This document shows positions 17,867 to 24,517 of a stretch of DNA of 24,517 nt, piece by piece. The position numbers were made by a program, and so were the translations under genes. Each line of letters begins with the position of its first letter. The first letter of the stretch is position 1. A model generated the notes under the pieces. That model did no database searches and had not been told where the DNA came from. It saw nothing but the letters and a program-made list of their open reading frames with translations. The DNA is from JANNRR01 sp031401675 (GTDB taxonomy: Bacteria > Pseudomonadota > Alphaproteobacteria > Rhodobacterales > Rhodobacteraceae): assembly GCA_031401675.1 (NCBI GenBank), contig JANNRR010000032.1, forward strand, positions 1-24,517, in the 5' to 3' direction.

Positions 17867-17923
17867 GTAAGCCTCCGGCTTCCGGGTCAGGCCACAGATA
17901 GCCCGCCGCAGCCGCCGCGGCAA

Positions 17924-19132
17924 CTACTCGGAGGGAACCGCACCGGCAACACCGGCCTCGCCACCGGGAACAACCGCCACTTCGGCGTACTGCGCCAGAT
18001 CGGGATCGGTGGCCATGTCGGCAAGGCTGTACTTTTCGGTCAGCGCAACTGCCGACAACGCGACATTCTTGGCCACCGACGCCCCGGGGGCCGACGGCCC
18101 ATAGGTCTGCCCGTTGACCGTGAAATAGACCGATCCGGAATTGCCCGCCCGCAACAGGGGTGCTTCTTCGGTTGCAGGCACCAGATAGCGCTCGCCCGGA
18201 TCAAGAATCTTTTCGAACAGCACCGTGCCGTCTGCAGCCTGCACCCGCACCCAGGCCGGTCGCACCGCGAAAATCTCGACCCCAGGTGCAGATTGTGCCA
18301 CCACCTGAATCGGTTGCTCGGTCACCGCCTCTTCTGCGGCCAGTGCGGTCAACGATGCCGCCACACTCGTCGCGACGCCGTTCAGCTGCGGGTCGATCCC
18401 CGATATCGGCCCGTCGCGCGCCACCATCACCGGAACATCCAATGCCGGCGGATGATACAGCCGGTCCAGCGCCTCCTGGTTCGGCTCTGCCGCCGCCAGA
18501 TCGCCGCCCTCGTACGTGATCACCGCCTCGGCCCCCGACAGCGGGTCCAGTTCGGCAACCACACCCGGGGCCTGATCGACCGGCGTCAGATGCACCTGCT
18601 GCACTTCGCGCAACACCGACCAGCCGCCGTAACCGATGACCCCGATCAGCGCCATCAGCACCAGCACCGAGCCGATGGCTCCCGGCTCGACCCTGCTGAA
18701 AAACGCCTCGCCGCGCGGCACGAAACTGGCATTTGGATTGGCCAAGGGATCGCTGTATTCCGCCGCCTTGCGCTGCTTTGCTGCAAGAGCGCGCGGACTG
18801 GACGCCGCCGCCGACATGCCGTGTGCAACCGTGAAATTCGCCTCGGCACAGAACTGGACAAAGGCCGCATCCGGCTCCATCCCAAGATAGCGCGCATAGG
18901 ACCGCACGTAGCCTGCGATGAAGCCCGGCGTCTCGAACGCAGCGATGTCGCAGTTCTCGATGGCGGCGATATAGGTGGCCTTGATTTTCAGTTCGCGCTG
19001 CACATCCAGCAGGCTTTTGCCCAACGTGGCGCGCTCGCCCCGCATCACATCGCCAAGGCGCAGTTCAAAGTCGTCAAAGCTTTGCAGCTTGTCGACCTCT
19101 CCCGTCGAAGGAATTGACCTCCGCCCGATCAT
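17924..19132 (-). CDS. RodZ-like helix-turn-helix membrane protein (DUF4115)
   Basis: The 402-residue protein has a cytoplasmic helix-turn-helix of the RodZ/Xre type at about 25-95 (LGDVMRGERATLGKSLLDVQ, then KATYIAAIENCDIAAFETPG and GYVRSYARYLGM), a linker, a single membrane helix at about 150-171, and a periplasmic part ending in a DUF4115-like beta domain at about 290-360. RodZ links MreB filaments to the wall-elongation machinery. The central periplasmic region is low in complexity and acidic. The gene sits between hemA and ispG on the same strand; the rodZ-ispG adjacency is common in proteobacteria. The 118-bp gap to hemA leaves room for an own promoter. Confidence 0.9.
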   Translation of the reverse strand: MIGRRSIPSTGEVDKLQSFDDFELRLGDVMRGERATLGKSLLDVQRELKIKATYIAAIENCDIAAFETPGFIAGYVRSYARYLGMEPDAAFVQFCAEANFTVAHGMSAAASSPRALAAKQRKAAEYSDPLANPNASFVPRGEAFFSRVEPGAIGSVLVLMALIGVIGYGGWSVLREVQQVHLTPVDQAPGVVAELDPLSGAEAVITYEGGDLAAAEPNQEALDRLYHPPALDVPVMVARDGPISGIDPQLNGVATSVAASLTALAAEEAVTEQPIQVVAQSAPGVEIFAVRPAWVRVQAADGTVLFEKILDPGERYLVPATEEAPLLRAGNSGSVYFTVNGQTYGPSAPGASVAKNVALSAVALTEKYSLADMATDPDLAQYAEVAVVPGGEAGVAGAVPSE

Positions 19133-19175
19133 GCACCGTTTCCCCTGCCTGTCCCGTTCGCCCCAAGCGGTCGAA

Positions 19176-19185
19176 GAATCGACTC
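19176..19185. promoter_or_regulatory. Two adjacent GANTC sites upstream of the RodZ-like gene
   Basis: GAATC (19176-19180) and GACTC (19181-19185) lie head to tail 44-57 bp upstream of the RodZ-like start. GANTC is the methylation site of CcrM in alphaproteobacteria, where methylation state tunes some cell-cycle promoters. Single sites are common by chance; two adjacent ones are less so. Regulation is inference. Confidence 0.3.
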
Positions 19186-19220
19186 AGCCGTTATCGACCT
19201 ATTGTGGAAATCGGTACCAT

Positions 19221-19240
19221 GGTGCAAGCGTTTTTGCACC
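19221..19240. repeat. Perfect hairpin just after the hemA stop
   Basis: GGTGCAA (19221-19227) and TTGCACC (19234-19240) make a 7-bp perfect stem with a 6-base loop, starting 10 bases after the hemA stop codon. On the plus strand four T follow; on the minus strand, the direction of hemA, no T-run follows. It may stabilise or mark the 3' end of the hemA message rather than act as a full intrinsic terminator. Confidence 0.5.
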
Positions 19241-19250
19241 TTTTCGCGAA

Positions 19251-20474
19251 TTATGCAGAAAGTTCGGCGCGATTCAGCGCACAATGCCCCCAGAGCAAAT
19301 CCAGCGCGCGCACCAGGCAATCGACCATCCCGGCATCATGCACCGGCGACGGCGTAAACCGCAGCCGTTCGGTCCCGCGCGGCACTGTGGGATAGTTGAT
19401 CGGCTGCACATAAATCCCGTGATCCTGCAGCAGTCGGTCCGACAGCATCTTGCAATGCACCGGATCGCCGACATGCACCGGCACGATGTGGCTGCCGTGA
19501 TCGATGATCGGCAGACCTATCCCTTTCAACCGCAGTTTCAGCGCTGTGGCCCTGGCCTGATGTGTCGCCCGCAACGCCCCGTCGCTTTTCAGCAGCCGGA
19601 CCGAACAGGCCGCCCCCGCAGCAATTGCCGGGGGCAGCGACGTGGTAAAGATGAAACCCGGCGCGTAGGACCGCACCGCATCCACCAGCCGCGCCGACGC
19701 GGCGACATAGCCGCCCATGACACCGTAGGCCTTTGCCAGGGTGCCGTTGATCATGTCGATCCGGTGCATCTGGCGGTCGCGCTCGGCCACACCGGCCCCG
19801 CGTGGCCCGTACATGCCGACGGCATGGACTTCGTCGATGTAGGTCAAAGCGCCGAATTCCTCGGCCAGATCGCAGATCGCCCGGATCGGTCCGAAGTCGC
19901 CATCCATCGAATAGATCGATTCAAAGGCGATCACGATCGGCCGCCCCGGCTCCACTGCCTGCAGCAATTCCCGCAAATGCACCATGTCGTTGTGCCGGAA
20001 CACGTGCCGCTCGCAGCCCGCATGCCGGATGCCCTGGATCATCGAGGCATGGTTCATCGCGTCCGACAGAATCACCAGCCCGGGGAACAATTGCGGCAGC
20101 GTAGACAAGGTGGCGTCATAGGCGATGTAGGCCGAGGTAAAGACCAGCGCCGCCTCCTTGCCATGCAGATCGGCAAGCTCCGCCTCCAGCGCCTTGTGAT
20201 GCAGCGTTGTGCCCGAGATGTTGCGGGTGCCGCCTGATCCGGCCCCGCTGGCCTCCAGCGCATCATGCATCGCTGCCAGTACCTCGGGATTTTGCCCCAT
20301 GCCCAGATAGTCGTTGCCGCACCAGACTGTGATCGGCTGTTCGGTTCCGTCGGGCCGCCGCCAAATCGCTTTCGGAAACGCGCCCCGCTGCCGTTCGATA
20401 TCGATGAATGTCCGGTACCGGCCCTCGGCATGCAGCCGGTTCAGCGCGGTATCAAGGGCGTGATCATAGTCCAT
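19251..20474 (-). CDS. hemA: 5-aminolevulinate synthase
   Basis: ALAS condenses glycine and succinyl-CoA to 5-aminolevulinate with PLP, the first step of the C4 pathway for haem and, in phototrophs, bacteriochlorophyll. The 407-residue product is very close to the Rhodobacter enzyme as I remember it. It has the PLP lysine Lys248 (NGTLAKAYGVMGGY), Asp214/His217 (YIDEVHAVGMYGPRG), the GGTRNISGTT substrate loop and the C-terminal NYPTVPRGTERLRFTPSP. One oddity is Tyr119 in SAYIAYDATLSTL, where other ALAS proteins have Asn (IANDATL). The ATG at 20474 has GGAGAG 4 bases upstream. An FNR-type site lies 58-71 bp upstream of the start. The gene is downstream of a secreted hypothetical protein and upstream of the RodZ-like gene. 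Confidence 0.98.
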   Translation of the reverse strand: MDYDHALDTALNRLHAEGRYRTFIDIERQRGAFPKAIWRRPDGTEQPITVWCGNDYLGMGQNPEVLAAMHDALEASGAGSGGTRNISGTTLHHKALEAELADLHGKEAALVFTSAYIAYDATLSTLPQLFPGLVILSDAMNHASMIQGIRHAGCERHVFRHNDMVHLRELLQAVEPGRPIVIAFESIYSMDGDFGPIRAICDLAEEFGALTYIDEVHAVGMYGPRGAGVAERDRQMHRIDMINGTLAKAYGVMGGYVAASARLVDAVRSYAPGFIFTTSLPPAIAAGAACSVRLLKSDGALRATHQARATALKLRLKGIGLPIIDHGSHIVPVHVGDPVHCKMLSDRLLQDHGIYVQPINYPTVPRGTERLRFTPSPVHDAGMVDCLVRALDLLWGHCALNRAELSA

Positions 20475-20531
20475 AGCACTCTCCGCAGCGCGTGGGTTCA
20501 GCTACACAAGCGTAAAAACCCGCGATGCGCC

Positions 20532-20545
20532 TTGATATTGGTCAA
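20532..20545 (-). promoter_or_regulatory. FnrL/FNR-type binding site upstream of hemA
   Basis: TTGATATTGGTCAA fits the consensus TTGAY-N4-RTCAA exactly in both half-sites. It is centred about 64 bp before the hemA ATG. If activation is class II (centre near -41.5), the transcript would begin at about 20497, giving a short leader of about 22 bases before the ATG; an AT-rich stretch at about 20503-20518 would hold the -10. FnrL activation of hemA is established in Rhodobacter sphaeroides. Confidence 0.8.
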
Positions 20546-20604
20546 GCCCTCGTCGCTGCAATGCGCAAATTGCCGCTGGCTGCCGGATCAGACCTCAGTC
20601 GGAT

Positions 20605-21204
20605 TCAGTCAGCGATCACCACGGTACAATCCGTCACCGGCACAGCCTCGGCCGCTTTCGCGGTACAGTCGGCCACCGCCGCTTCGGCGGCCCCGTCCCC
20701 GGCAGCATAGCCCCATAGACCGCTGGAGGTCGAAGTTGCGATCGCTTTCGGAGCCTTGGCCTTTAGGTATTCGCTCCGAAACGCCTCGGTAGCGGTGGCA
20801 CCCAACTGCACCGGTTGCAGCTTCCAGCCTTTCGGTCGGATTAGTGCCACCACCACGCAGGGTGTTGCGCCCTTGCGCAAGCCGTCGCAACCCGCCAGCG
20901 CAAAGGCCGCCGCTGCATCGGTGTCATGAAAATTCGCCCCCGCGACCGTCGCTTCCGATTGCAGCCCGTCATCGGGCGACAGGGCGATGGCGGCATAGGC
21001 GGGTTGATCCTTTGCAACCAGGCCGATGATGTCCAGTTCATTGTCCGCCAGAAAGCTTTGCGGGACAATCTCGACCTGCGCTCCCTTGCCGGTCGGCAGC
21101 ATCGCCTTGGCCGCCTTGCCGTTTACCGGCTCCGCCCCGGCCGTACCGGCCACTCCGGCCAGCAGCAGCCAGACACTGCAGACAATCCCCATCCCGTTCC
21201 GCAT
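20605..21204 (-). CDS. Secreted hypothetical protein upstream of hemA
   Basis: The 199-residue protein starts at the ATG at 21204, with GGAGG 5 bases upstream; a GTG 24 bases earlier is less likely. Residues 1 to about 24 are a signal peptide ending in TAGA/EP. The mature part has four cysteines in two pairs (AGCDGLRKGATPC and ADCTAKAAEAVPVTDC), which suggests two disulfides in the periplasm. A central YAAIALSPDDGLQSEATVAGA block is followed by a second region with STSSGLWGYAAGD. I recall similar proteins beside hemA in Rhodobacteraceae, some carrying a misleading '5-aminolevulinic acid synthase' label; this protein has no PLP fold, so it is not an ALAS. Function unknown. Confidence 0.85.
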   Translation of the reverse strand: MRNGMGIVCSVWLLLAGVAGTAGAEPVNGKAAKAMLPTGKGAQVEIVPQSFLADNELDIIGLVAKDQPAYAAIALSPDDGLQSEATVAGANFHDTDAAAAFALAGCDGLRKGATPCVVVALIRPKGWKLQPVQLGATATEAFRSEYLKAKAPKAIATSTSSGLWGYAAGDGAAEAAVADCTAKAAEAVPVTDCTVVIAD

Positions 21205-21228
21205 GCCCGCCTCCCGCTTCTTGACCAC

Positions 21229-21257
21229 AGTCTAGGGGCATTCTGGTCGGCTGGAAA
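21229..21257 (-). promoter_or_regulatory. Candidate sigma-70 promoter for the secreted hypothetical gene
   Basis: On the minus strand TTTCCA (21257-21252) and TAGACT (21234-21229) are separated by 17 bases, each matching 4 of 6 consensus positions. It lies 25 bp upstream of the ATG at 21204. Matches are modest, so this is only a candidate. Confidence 0.3.
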
Positions 21258-21348
21258 GCCCACCCACCGGTCACGACCGCGTTAACCTTGAATCACAGAA
21301 TCCTAACGTCTGGCACATAAATCATTTATATCAATCTATTACGCATGT

Positions 21349-21362
21349 TATCACGCGTGATA
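21349..21362. promoter_or_regulatory. Perfect 14-bp palindrome, candidate operator
   Basis: TATCACGCGTGATA is a perfect dyad in an unusually AT-rich stretch (about 21300-21365) 80 bp upstream of the M20 peptidase gene, in the divergent gap between it and the secreted hypothetical gene. Palindromes with a central CG are typical of LacI- or GntR-type operators, but no regulator gene is nearby. Two GAATC sites lie at 21290-21294 and 21298-21302. Confidence 0.45.
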
Positions 21363-21442
21363 TGCCGACGGTCTTTCCGCAGCACTGGACAGCCCCACCC
21401 CGCCTGCAAGACTTGCCCAACACCCCGACAAAGGGCCGTCCC

Positions 21443-22820
21443 ATGCCCGATCTCGCCCCTTTCCCCGCCCGGATCGATGCCGACCTGCCCGCCGCGCTGG
21501 ACCGGTTGCTGGCCCTGCTGCGAATCCCGTCGATCTCGACCGATCCGGCGTTCAAGCCGGCCTGCGACGCGGCGGCTGACTGGCTGGTCGCCGACCTCGC
21601 CGGGCTTGGCTTTGCCGCCAGCAAACGCCCGACCCCGGGCCATCCGATGGTGGTGGCCCACGCCGGCACCTCCGGCCCTCACCTCTTGTTTTACGGCCAC
21701 TACGACGTGCAGCCTGTCGACCCGCTTGCCCTCTGGCACCGCGATCCGTTCGACCCCGCAATTCAGCAGACCGCAACCGGTCCGGTGATCTGCGCCCGCG
21801 GCGCCAGCGACGACAAGGGCCAACTGATGACCTTCATCGAAGCCTGCCGGGCCTGGCAGGCGGTGCACGGCACCTTGCCTGCCCGCCTGACGATCTTTCT
21901 GGAGGGTGAAGAGGAATCGGGGTCCCCCAGCCTCATCCCCTTCATGCGCGACAACGCCGGCGAATTGACCGCCGACATTGCGCAGATCTGCGACACCAGC
22001 CTGTTCGACGACATGACCCCTGCCATTGTCACCATGCTGCGCGGCCTTTTGGGCGAGGAGGTCACCATCACCGGGCCGAACAAGGACCTGCATTCCGGCA
22101 CGTACGGCGGGCTGGCGATGAACCCGATCCGTGTCCTGTCCCGCATCATCGCTGCGCTGCACGACGCCAGCGGCCGCGTCACCTTGCCCGGCTTTTCCGA
22201 CGGGGTGACCGAACTTTCGGACGCCGTACGCTCGCAGTGGCAAAATCTGGCGTTCTATCATGCCACGATGCTGGGCGGGGTCGGTCTGTCCCTGCTGGCA
22301 GGCGAACAGGACCGGACGCCCCTGGAAATGAACTGGTCGCGCCCGACCTGCGAGGTCAACGGCATTTCCGGCGGCTACGAAGGCGACGGATTCAAGGCAG
22401 TGCTGCCCTCGAAGGCTTCGGCAAAGATCAGTTTCCGGCTGGTGGGCCAACAGGACCCGCAGGCGATCCGCGCAAGCTTCCGCAAATTTGTCCGCGGCAT
22501 GGTCCCCGCCGACTGTTCGGTCAGCTTTGTCGATCATTCGGCATCACCCGCCGGACAGATGACGACCAGCCATCCGGCGTTCGAAAAGGCCCGTGCCGCG
22601 CTGTCCGATGAATGGCCACATCCCGCCGCCTATGTCGGGTGCGGCGGCTCGATCCCGATTGCCGGCTACTTCAAAGTCGATCCTGAACATGGACGCCATG
22701 CTGATCGGCTTTGGCCGGGATGACGATCAGATCCATTCGCCGAATGAAAAATACGATGTCGAAAGCTTTCACAAAGGCATCCGAAGCTGGGCCCGCATTC
22801 TGGCCCGGCTGTCGGCTTGA
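21443..22820 (+). pseudogene. M20 family peptidase (dipeptidase/deacylase type), frameshifted near the C-terminus
   Basis: M20 enzymes are two-metal hydrolases that act on dipeptides or N-acyl amino acids in the cytoplasm. From the ATG at 21443 (AAGGG 7 bases upstream) the frame shows the metal sites: His86/Asp88 in FYGHYDVQPVD, the bridging Asp in ASDDKGQ (123/124), and the catalytic Glu block EGEEESGS (154-161). The lid domain follows at about 215-330. The frame runs to a TGA at 22721-22723, but the expected C-terminus (SILNMDAMLIGFGRDDDQIH and on to WARILARLSA) is in the next frame and ends at 22820. One extra base, near G22676 in CTTCAAAGTCGATC, restores a protein of about 458 residues. 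Most of the active site lies before the break, but the last metal-site histidine (QIHSPNE) lies after it. It could be a sequence error. Confidence 0.85.
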
Positions 22821-22826
22821 CCGGCG

Positions 22827-23930
22827 TCAGCCTGGCGTCAGGCGAAACACCGCGCCCTCGCTGACTGACAGGAACCAGATGCTGCCATCGGGGGCCTCGC
22901 GGATATCGCGCACCCGTCCGGTTTCGGGCGCGGTCAGGCGTTCCTCGGCAAAGCCCCGGTCCGGATCAAGCCGCGAGATGAAATCAAGCTTGAGGCTGCC
23001 GGAAAAAAAGCCCCCCCGCCATTCGGGCCAGAGCTTGCCGGAATAGATCATCAGGCCGGACGGCGCGATCGACGGGTCCCAGTAATGCGCCGGTTGCTCC
23101 ATCCCGGCCCGCGCCACACCTTCGCCGATCCTTGAACCATCGTAGTCCAGGCCGTAGCTGATCACCGGCCAGCCATAGTTGGCACCGCGCGTGATGCGGT
23201 TGACCTCGTCGCCACCCATCGCGCCGTGCTCGTTCAGCCAAAGCCGGCCCGACAGGTCAAGCGCTGCACCCTGCGGATTGCGGTGGCCGTAACTCCAGAC
23301 CTCTGGCAAGGCTCCGGCGGTGGACAGGAACGGGTTATCGGGCGGCACCGAGCCATCGCGGTTGATGCGGATGACCTTGCCATGATGCCGGTCCACGGCT
23401 TGGGCAGGCATGCCTTCGCCCCGCTCGCCGATGGTCAGAAACAGGGTGCCATCGGTTGCCTCGACGATCCGCGATCCGAAATGCCGTCCGCCTTCGGAAC
23501 CGGGGCGCATCTGGAAGATCGTCTCGAACCCCTCCAACTGGCCCCGTGTCGTCAAGCGCCCGACGCCAAGCGCCGTGCCTTGGCCGCGACCCTGATCCAC
23601 GGCATAACTGAGGAATATCTGCCGTGACGCGGCAAAATCGCGCGGCACCATCACGTCCAGCAATCCGCCCTGACCGCCATCCGCCACCTCTGGCACACCT
23701 TCGATCCGGCGCCGCTTGCCGTCTGCGCCCACCAAGGTCAGCCGACCGGTCCGCTCGGTCACCAGAAATCCGCCATCCGGCAGGAAGGCCAGCCCCCACG
23801 GCTCGTCAAGTCCATCCATAACCCGGGTTACCATTACCGGGCCGGCCGTGGATTGCAAATTGGTCTGGGCCTGACCGCAGTCAGCCGCACCGAATGCCAA
23901 CGGCAGGATCAGGGCAAAGATCATACGCAT
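22827..23930 (-). CDS. PQQ-type sugar dehydrogenase (soluble aldose dehydrogenase/YliI-like)
   Basis: This is a six-bladed beta-propeller of the glucose/sorbosone dehydrogenase family, periplasmic and usually PQQ-dependent. From the ATG at 23930 the protein is 367 residues with a signal peptide at about 1-21. Family blocks are LDEPWGLAFLPDGGFLVTER, GGQGGLLDV (near the cofactor histidine region), GRHFGSRIV, SYGHRNPQGAALD, LWLNEHGAMGGDEVN and the terminal DIREAPDGSIWFLS. The cofactor-binding His of YliI-like enzymes is plausibly in GHRN. A longer frame upstream lacks an export signal. A single Cys after the signal region is preceded by Asp, so it is not a lipobox. Its stop is 6 bases from the end of the M20 gene (convergent). 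PQQ genes are not in this window. Confidence 0.92.
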   Translation of the reverse strand: MRMIFALILPLAFGAADCGQAQTNLQSTAGPVMVTRVMDGLDEPWGLAFLPDGGFLVTERTGRLTLVGADGKRRRIEGVPEVADGGQGGLLDVMVPRDFAASRQIFLSYAVDQGRGQGTALGVGRLTTRGQLEGFETIFQMRPGSEGGRHFGSRIVEATDGTLFLTIGERGEGMPAQAVDRHHGKVIRINRDGSVPPDNPFLSTAGALPEVWSYGHRNPQGAALDLSGRLWLNEHGAMGGDEVNRITRGANYGWPVISYGLDYDGSRIGEGVARAGMEQPAHYWDPSIAPSGLMIYSGKLWPEWRGGFFSGSLKLDFISRLDPDRGFAEERLTAPETGRVRDIREAPDGSIWFLSVSEGAVFRLTPG

Positions 23931-24092
23931 GTGGCGACACTCCCTTTGCAGTTGCATATAGGGGCTGCGATGCACCCGTCCAGCGCAACTGTTCGCTCGA
24001 ACTTGGCGTCATAAATGCTTTGCATGGCTTTTCTTTTGAGCGACCCCGGCATAGGCTTGGCCTCGGGTTTTGATCCAACAAGGGAGATAACG

Positions 24093-24517
24093 ATGAAAAA
24101 ACTGCTGCTGGCCACAACTGCAATGGCGCTGATGTCGGGGACGGCAATGGCCGAGGAAATCAAGCTTGGCGTGCTGATCGGCTTCACCGGCCCGATTGAA
24201 TCGCTGACCGGCCCGATGGCCGCTGGTGCTGAAATGGCGATGAAGGAAGCGAACGATTCCGGCATGCTGCTGGACGGCTCCACCGTCACTTCGGTGCGCG
24301 CCGACTCGACCTGCATCGACGCTGCGGTCGCCACGGCCGCTGCCGAACGTCTGGTGACGGCGGATGGCGTCAAGGGCATCATCGGCGGCGACTGTTCGGG
24401 CGTTACCGGTGCCGTTCTGCAAAACGTCGCGCGGCCGAATGGCATGGTGATGATCTCGCCTTCGGCCACTTCGCCGGCGCTGACCAGCGCCGAAGATGAC
24501 GGGCTGTTCTTCCGCAC
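24093..24517 (+). CDS. ABC transporter substrate-binding protein, branched-chain amino acid type (cut by window edge)
   Basis: The visible 141 residues begin with a signal peptide (MKKLLLATTAMALMSGTAMA, cleavage before EE) and continue as a type I periplasmic binding fold (IKLGVLIGFTGPIESLTGPM, then EMAMKEAND, and VKGIIGGDCSGVTGAV with the ligand-binding loop PSATSPALT). This matches LivK-like proteins that bind branched-chain or other amino acids or small amides; the ligand cannot be named. AGGGAG six bases before the ATG is a strong Shine-Dalgarno. The permease and ATPase genes expected downstream lie outside the window. It is divergent from the sugar dehydrogenase gene with a 162-bp gap; no convincing promoter pair was seen there. 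Confidence 0.93.
   Translation, partial: MKKLLLATTAMALMSGTAMAEEIKLGVLIGFTGPIESLTGPMAAGAEMAMKEANDSGMLLDGSTVTSVRADSTCIDAAVATAAAERLVTADGVKGIIGGDCSGVTGAVLQNVARPNGMVMISPSATSPALTSAEDDGLFFR

Noticed and set aside
17240..19117. Very long open frame on the plus strand opposite ispG and the RodZ-like gene
   Set aside because: It is rich in His, Arg, Pro and Gln, has no family signature, and lies antisense to two well-supported genes; high-GC codon bias leaves such frames open.
18975..20237. Long plus-strand open frame opposite hemA
   Set aside because: Antisense to a clear ALAS gene and rich in His, Arg and Gln with no recognisable domain.
21311..21326. Possible sigma-54 promoter (TGGCAC followed by TCATT)
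   Set aside because: The -24-like part fits, but the invariant GC of the -12 element is missing.
23885..23900. Lipoprotein signal in the sugar dehydrogenase (Cys after the hydrophobic segment)
   Set aside because: The residue before the Cys is Asp, which does not fit a lipobox; a signal peptidase I site is more likely.

Overview
The window looks like a chromosomal housekeeping segment from an alphaproteobacterium of the Rhodobacterales/Rhodobacteraceae. The reasons are its high GC content, a C4-pathway 5-aminolevulinate synthase very close to the Rhodobacter type (catalytic Lys248 at the same residue number), an FnrL-type box upstream of that gene, an MFS/queA/AsmA-like set, and a bactofilin paired with an M23 peptidase. 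The genus cannot be fixed from sequence alone. No rRNA, tRNA, CRISPR array, insertion sequence, prophage or clear horizontally acquired island was seen.

Layout. (1) Positions 1-5029, minus strand: a large AsmA/YhdP-like envelope protein, then queA (stop and start codons share one base, TGATG), then an MFS transporter cut off by the window edge. (2) 5168-8508, plus strand: a bcp-type peroxiredoxin; an M23 peptidase and a bactofilin whose frames overlap by 11 bp, followed by a good intrinsic terminator; and a SAM-dependent methyltransferase broken by a frameshift. (3) 8565-15187, minus strand, in transcription order: a class I/II aminotransferase, N-acetylmuramoyl-L-alanine amidase, penicillin-binding protein 1A, peptide chain release factor 2 (prfB) and a small unknown ORF with a strong Shine-Dalgarno. 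(4) 15345-16148, plus strand: a DsbA-like periplasmic oxidoreductase. (5) 16215-21204, minus strand, in transcription order: a secreted hypothetical protein, hemA, a RodZ-like helix-turn-helix membrane protein, ispG and a cupin. (6) 21443-24517: an M20 peptidase broken by a frameshift (plus), a PQQ-type sugar dehydrogenase (minus, convergent) and the start of a branched-chain amino-acid-type ABC substrate-binding protein (plus, cut off by the window edge).

How the genes fit together. Many of the products act on cell envelope or shape: the AsmA-like protein, M23 peptidase with bactofilin, amidase, PBP1A and RodZ-like protein. A second theme is tetrapyrrole and isoprenoid precursor supply (hemA, ispG), with an oxygen-responsive FNR-type site upstream of hemA. 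A third is redox and thiol chemistry (Bcp, DsbA).

I did not find a convincing new defence or mobile system. The items most worth a second look are the M23/bactofilin overlap, the FnrL box between hemA and the secreted unknown, an unusual HemA residue, the two frameshifted genes, the small ORF after prfB, and several inverted repeats in intergenic regions.
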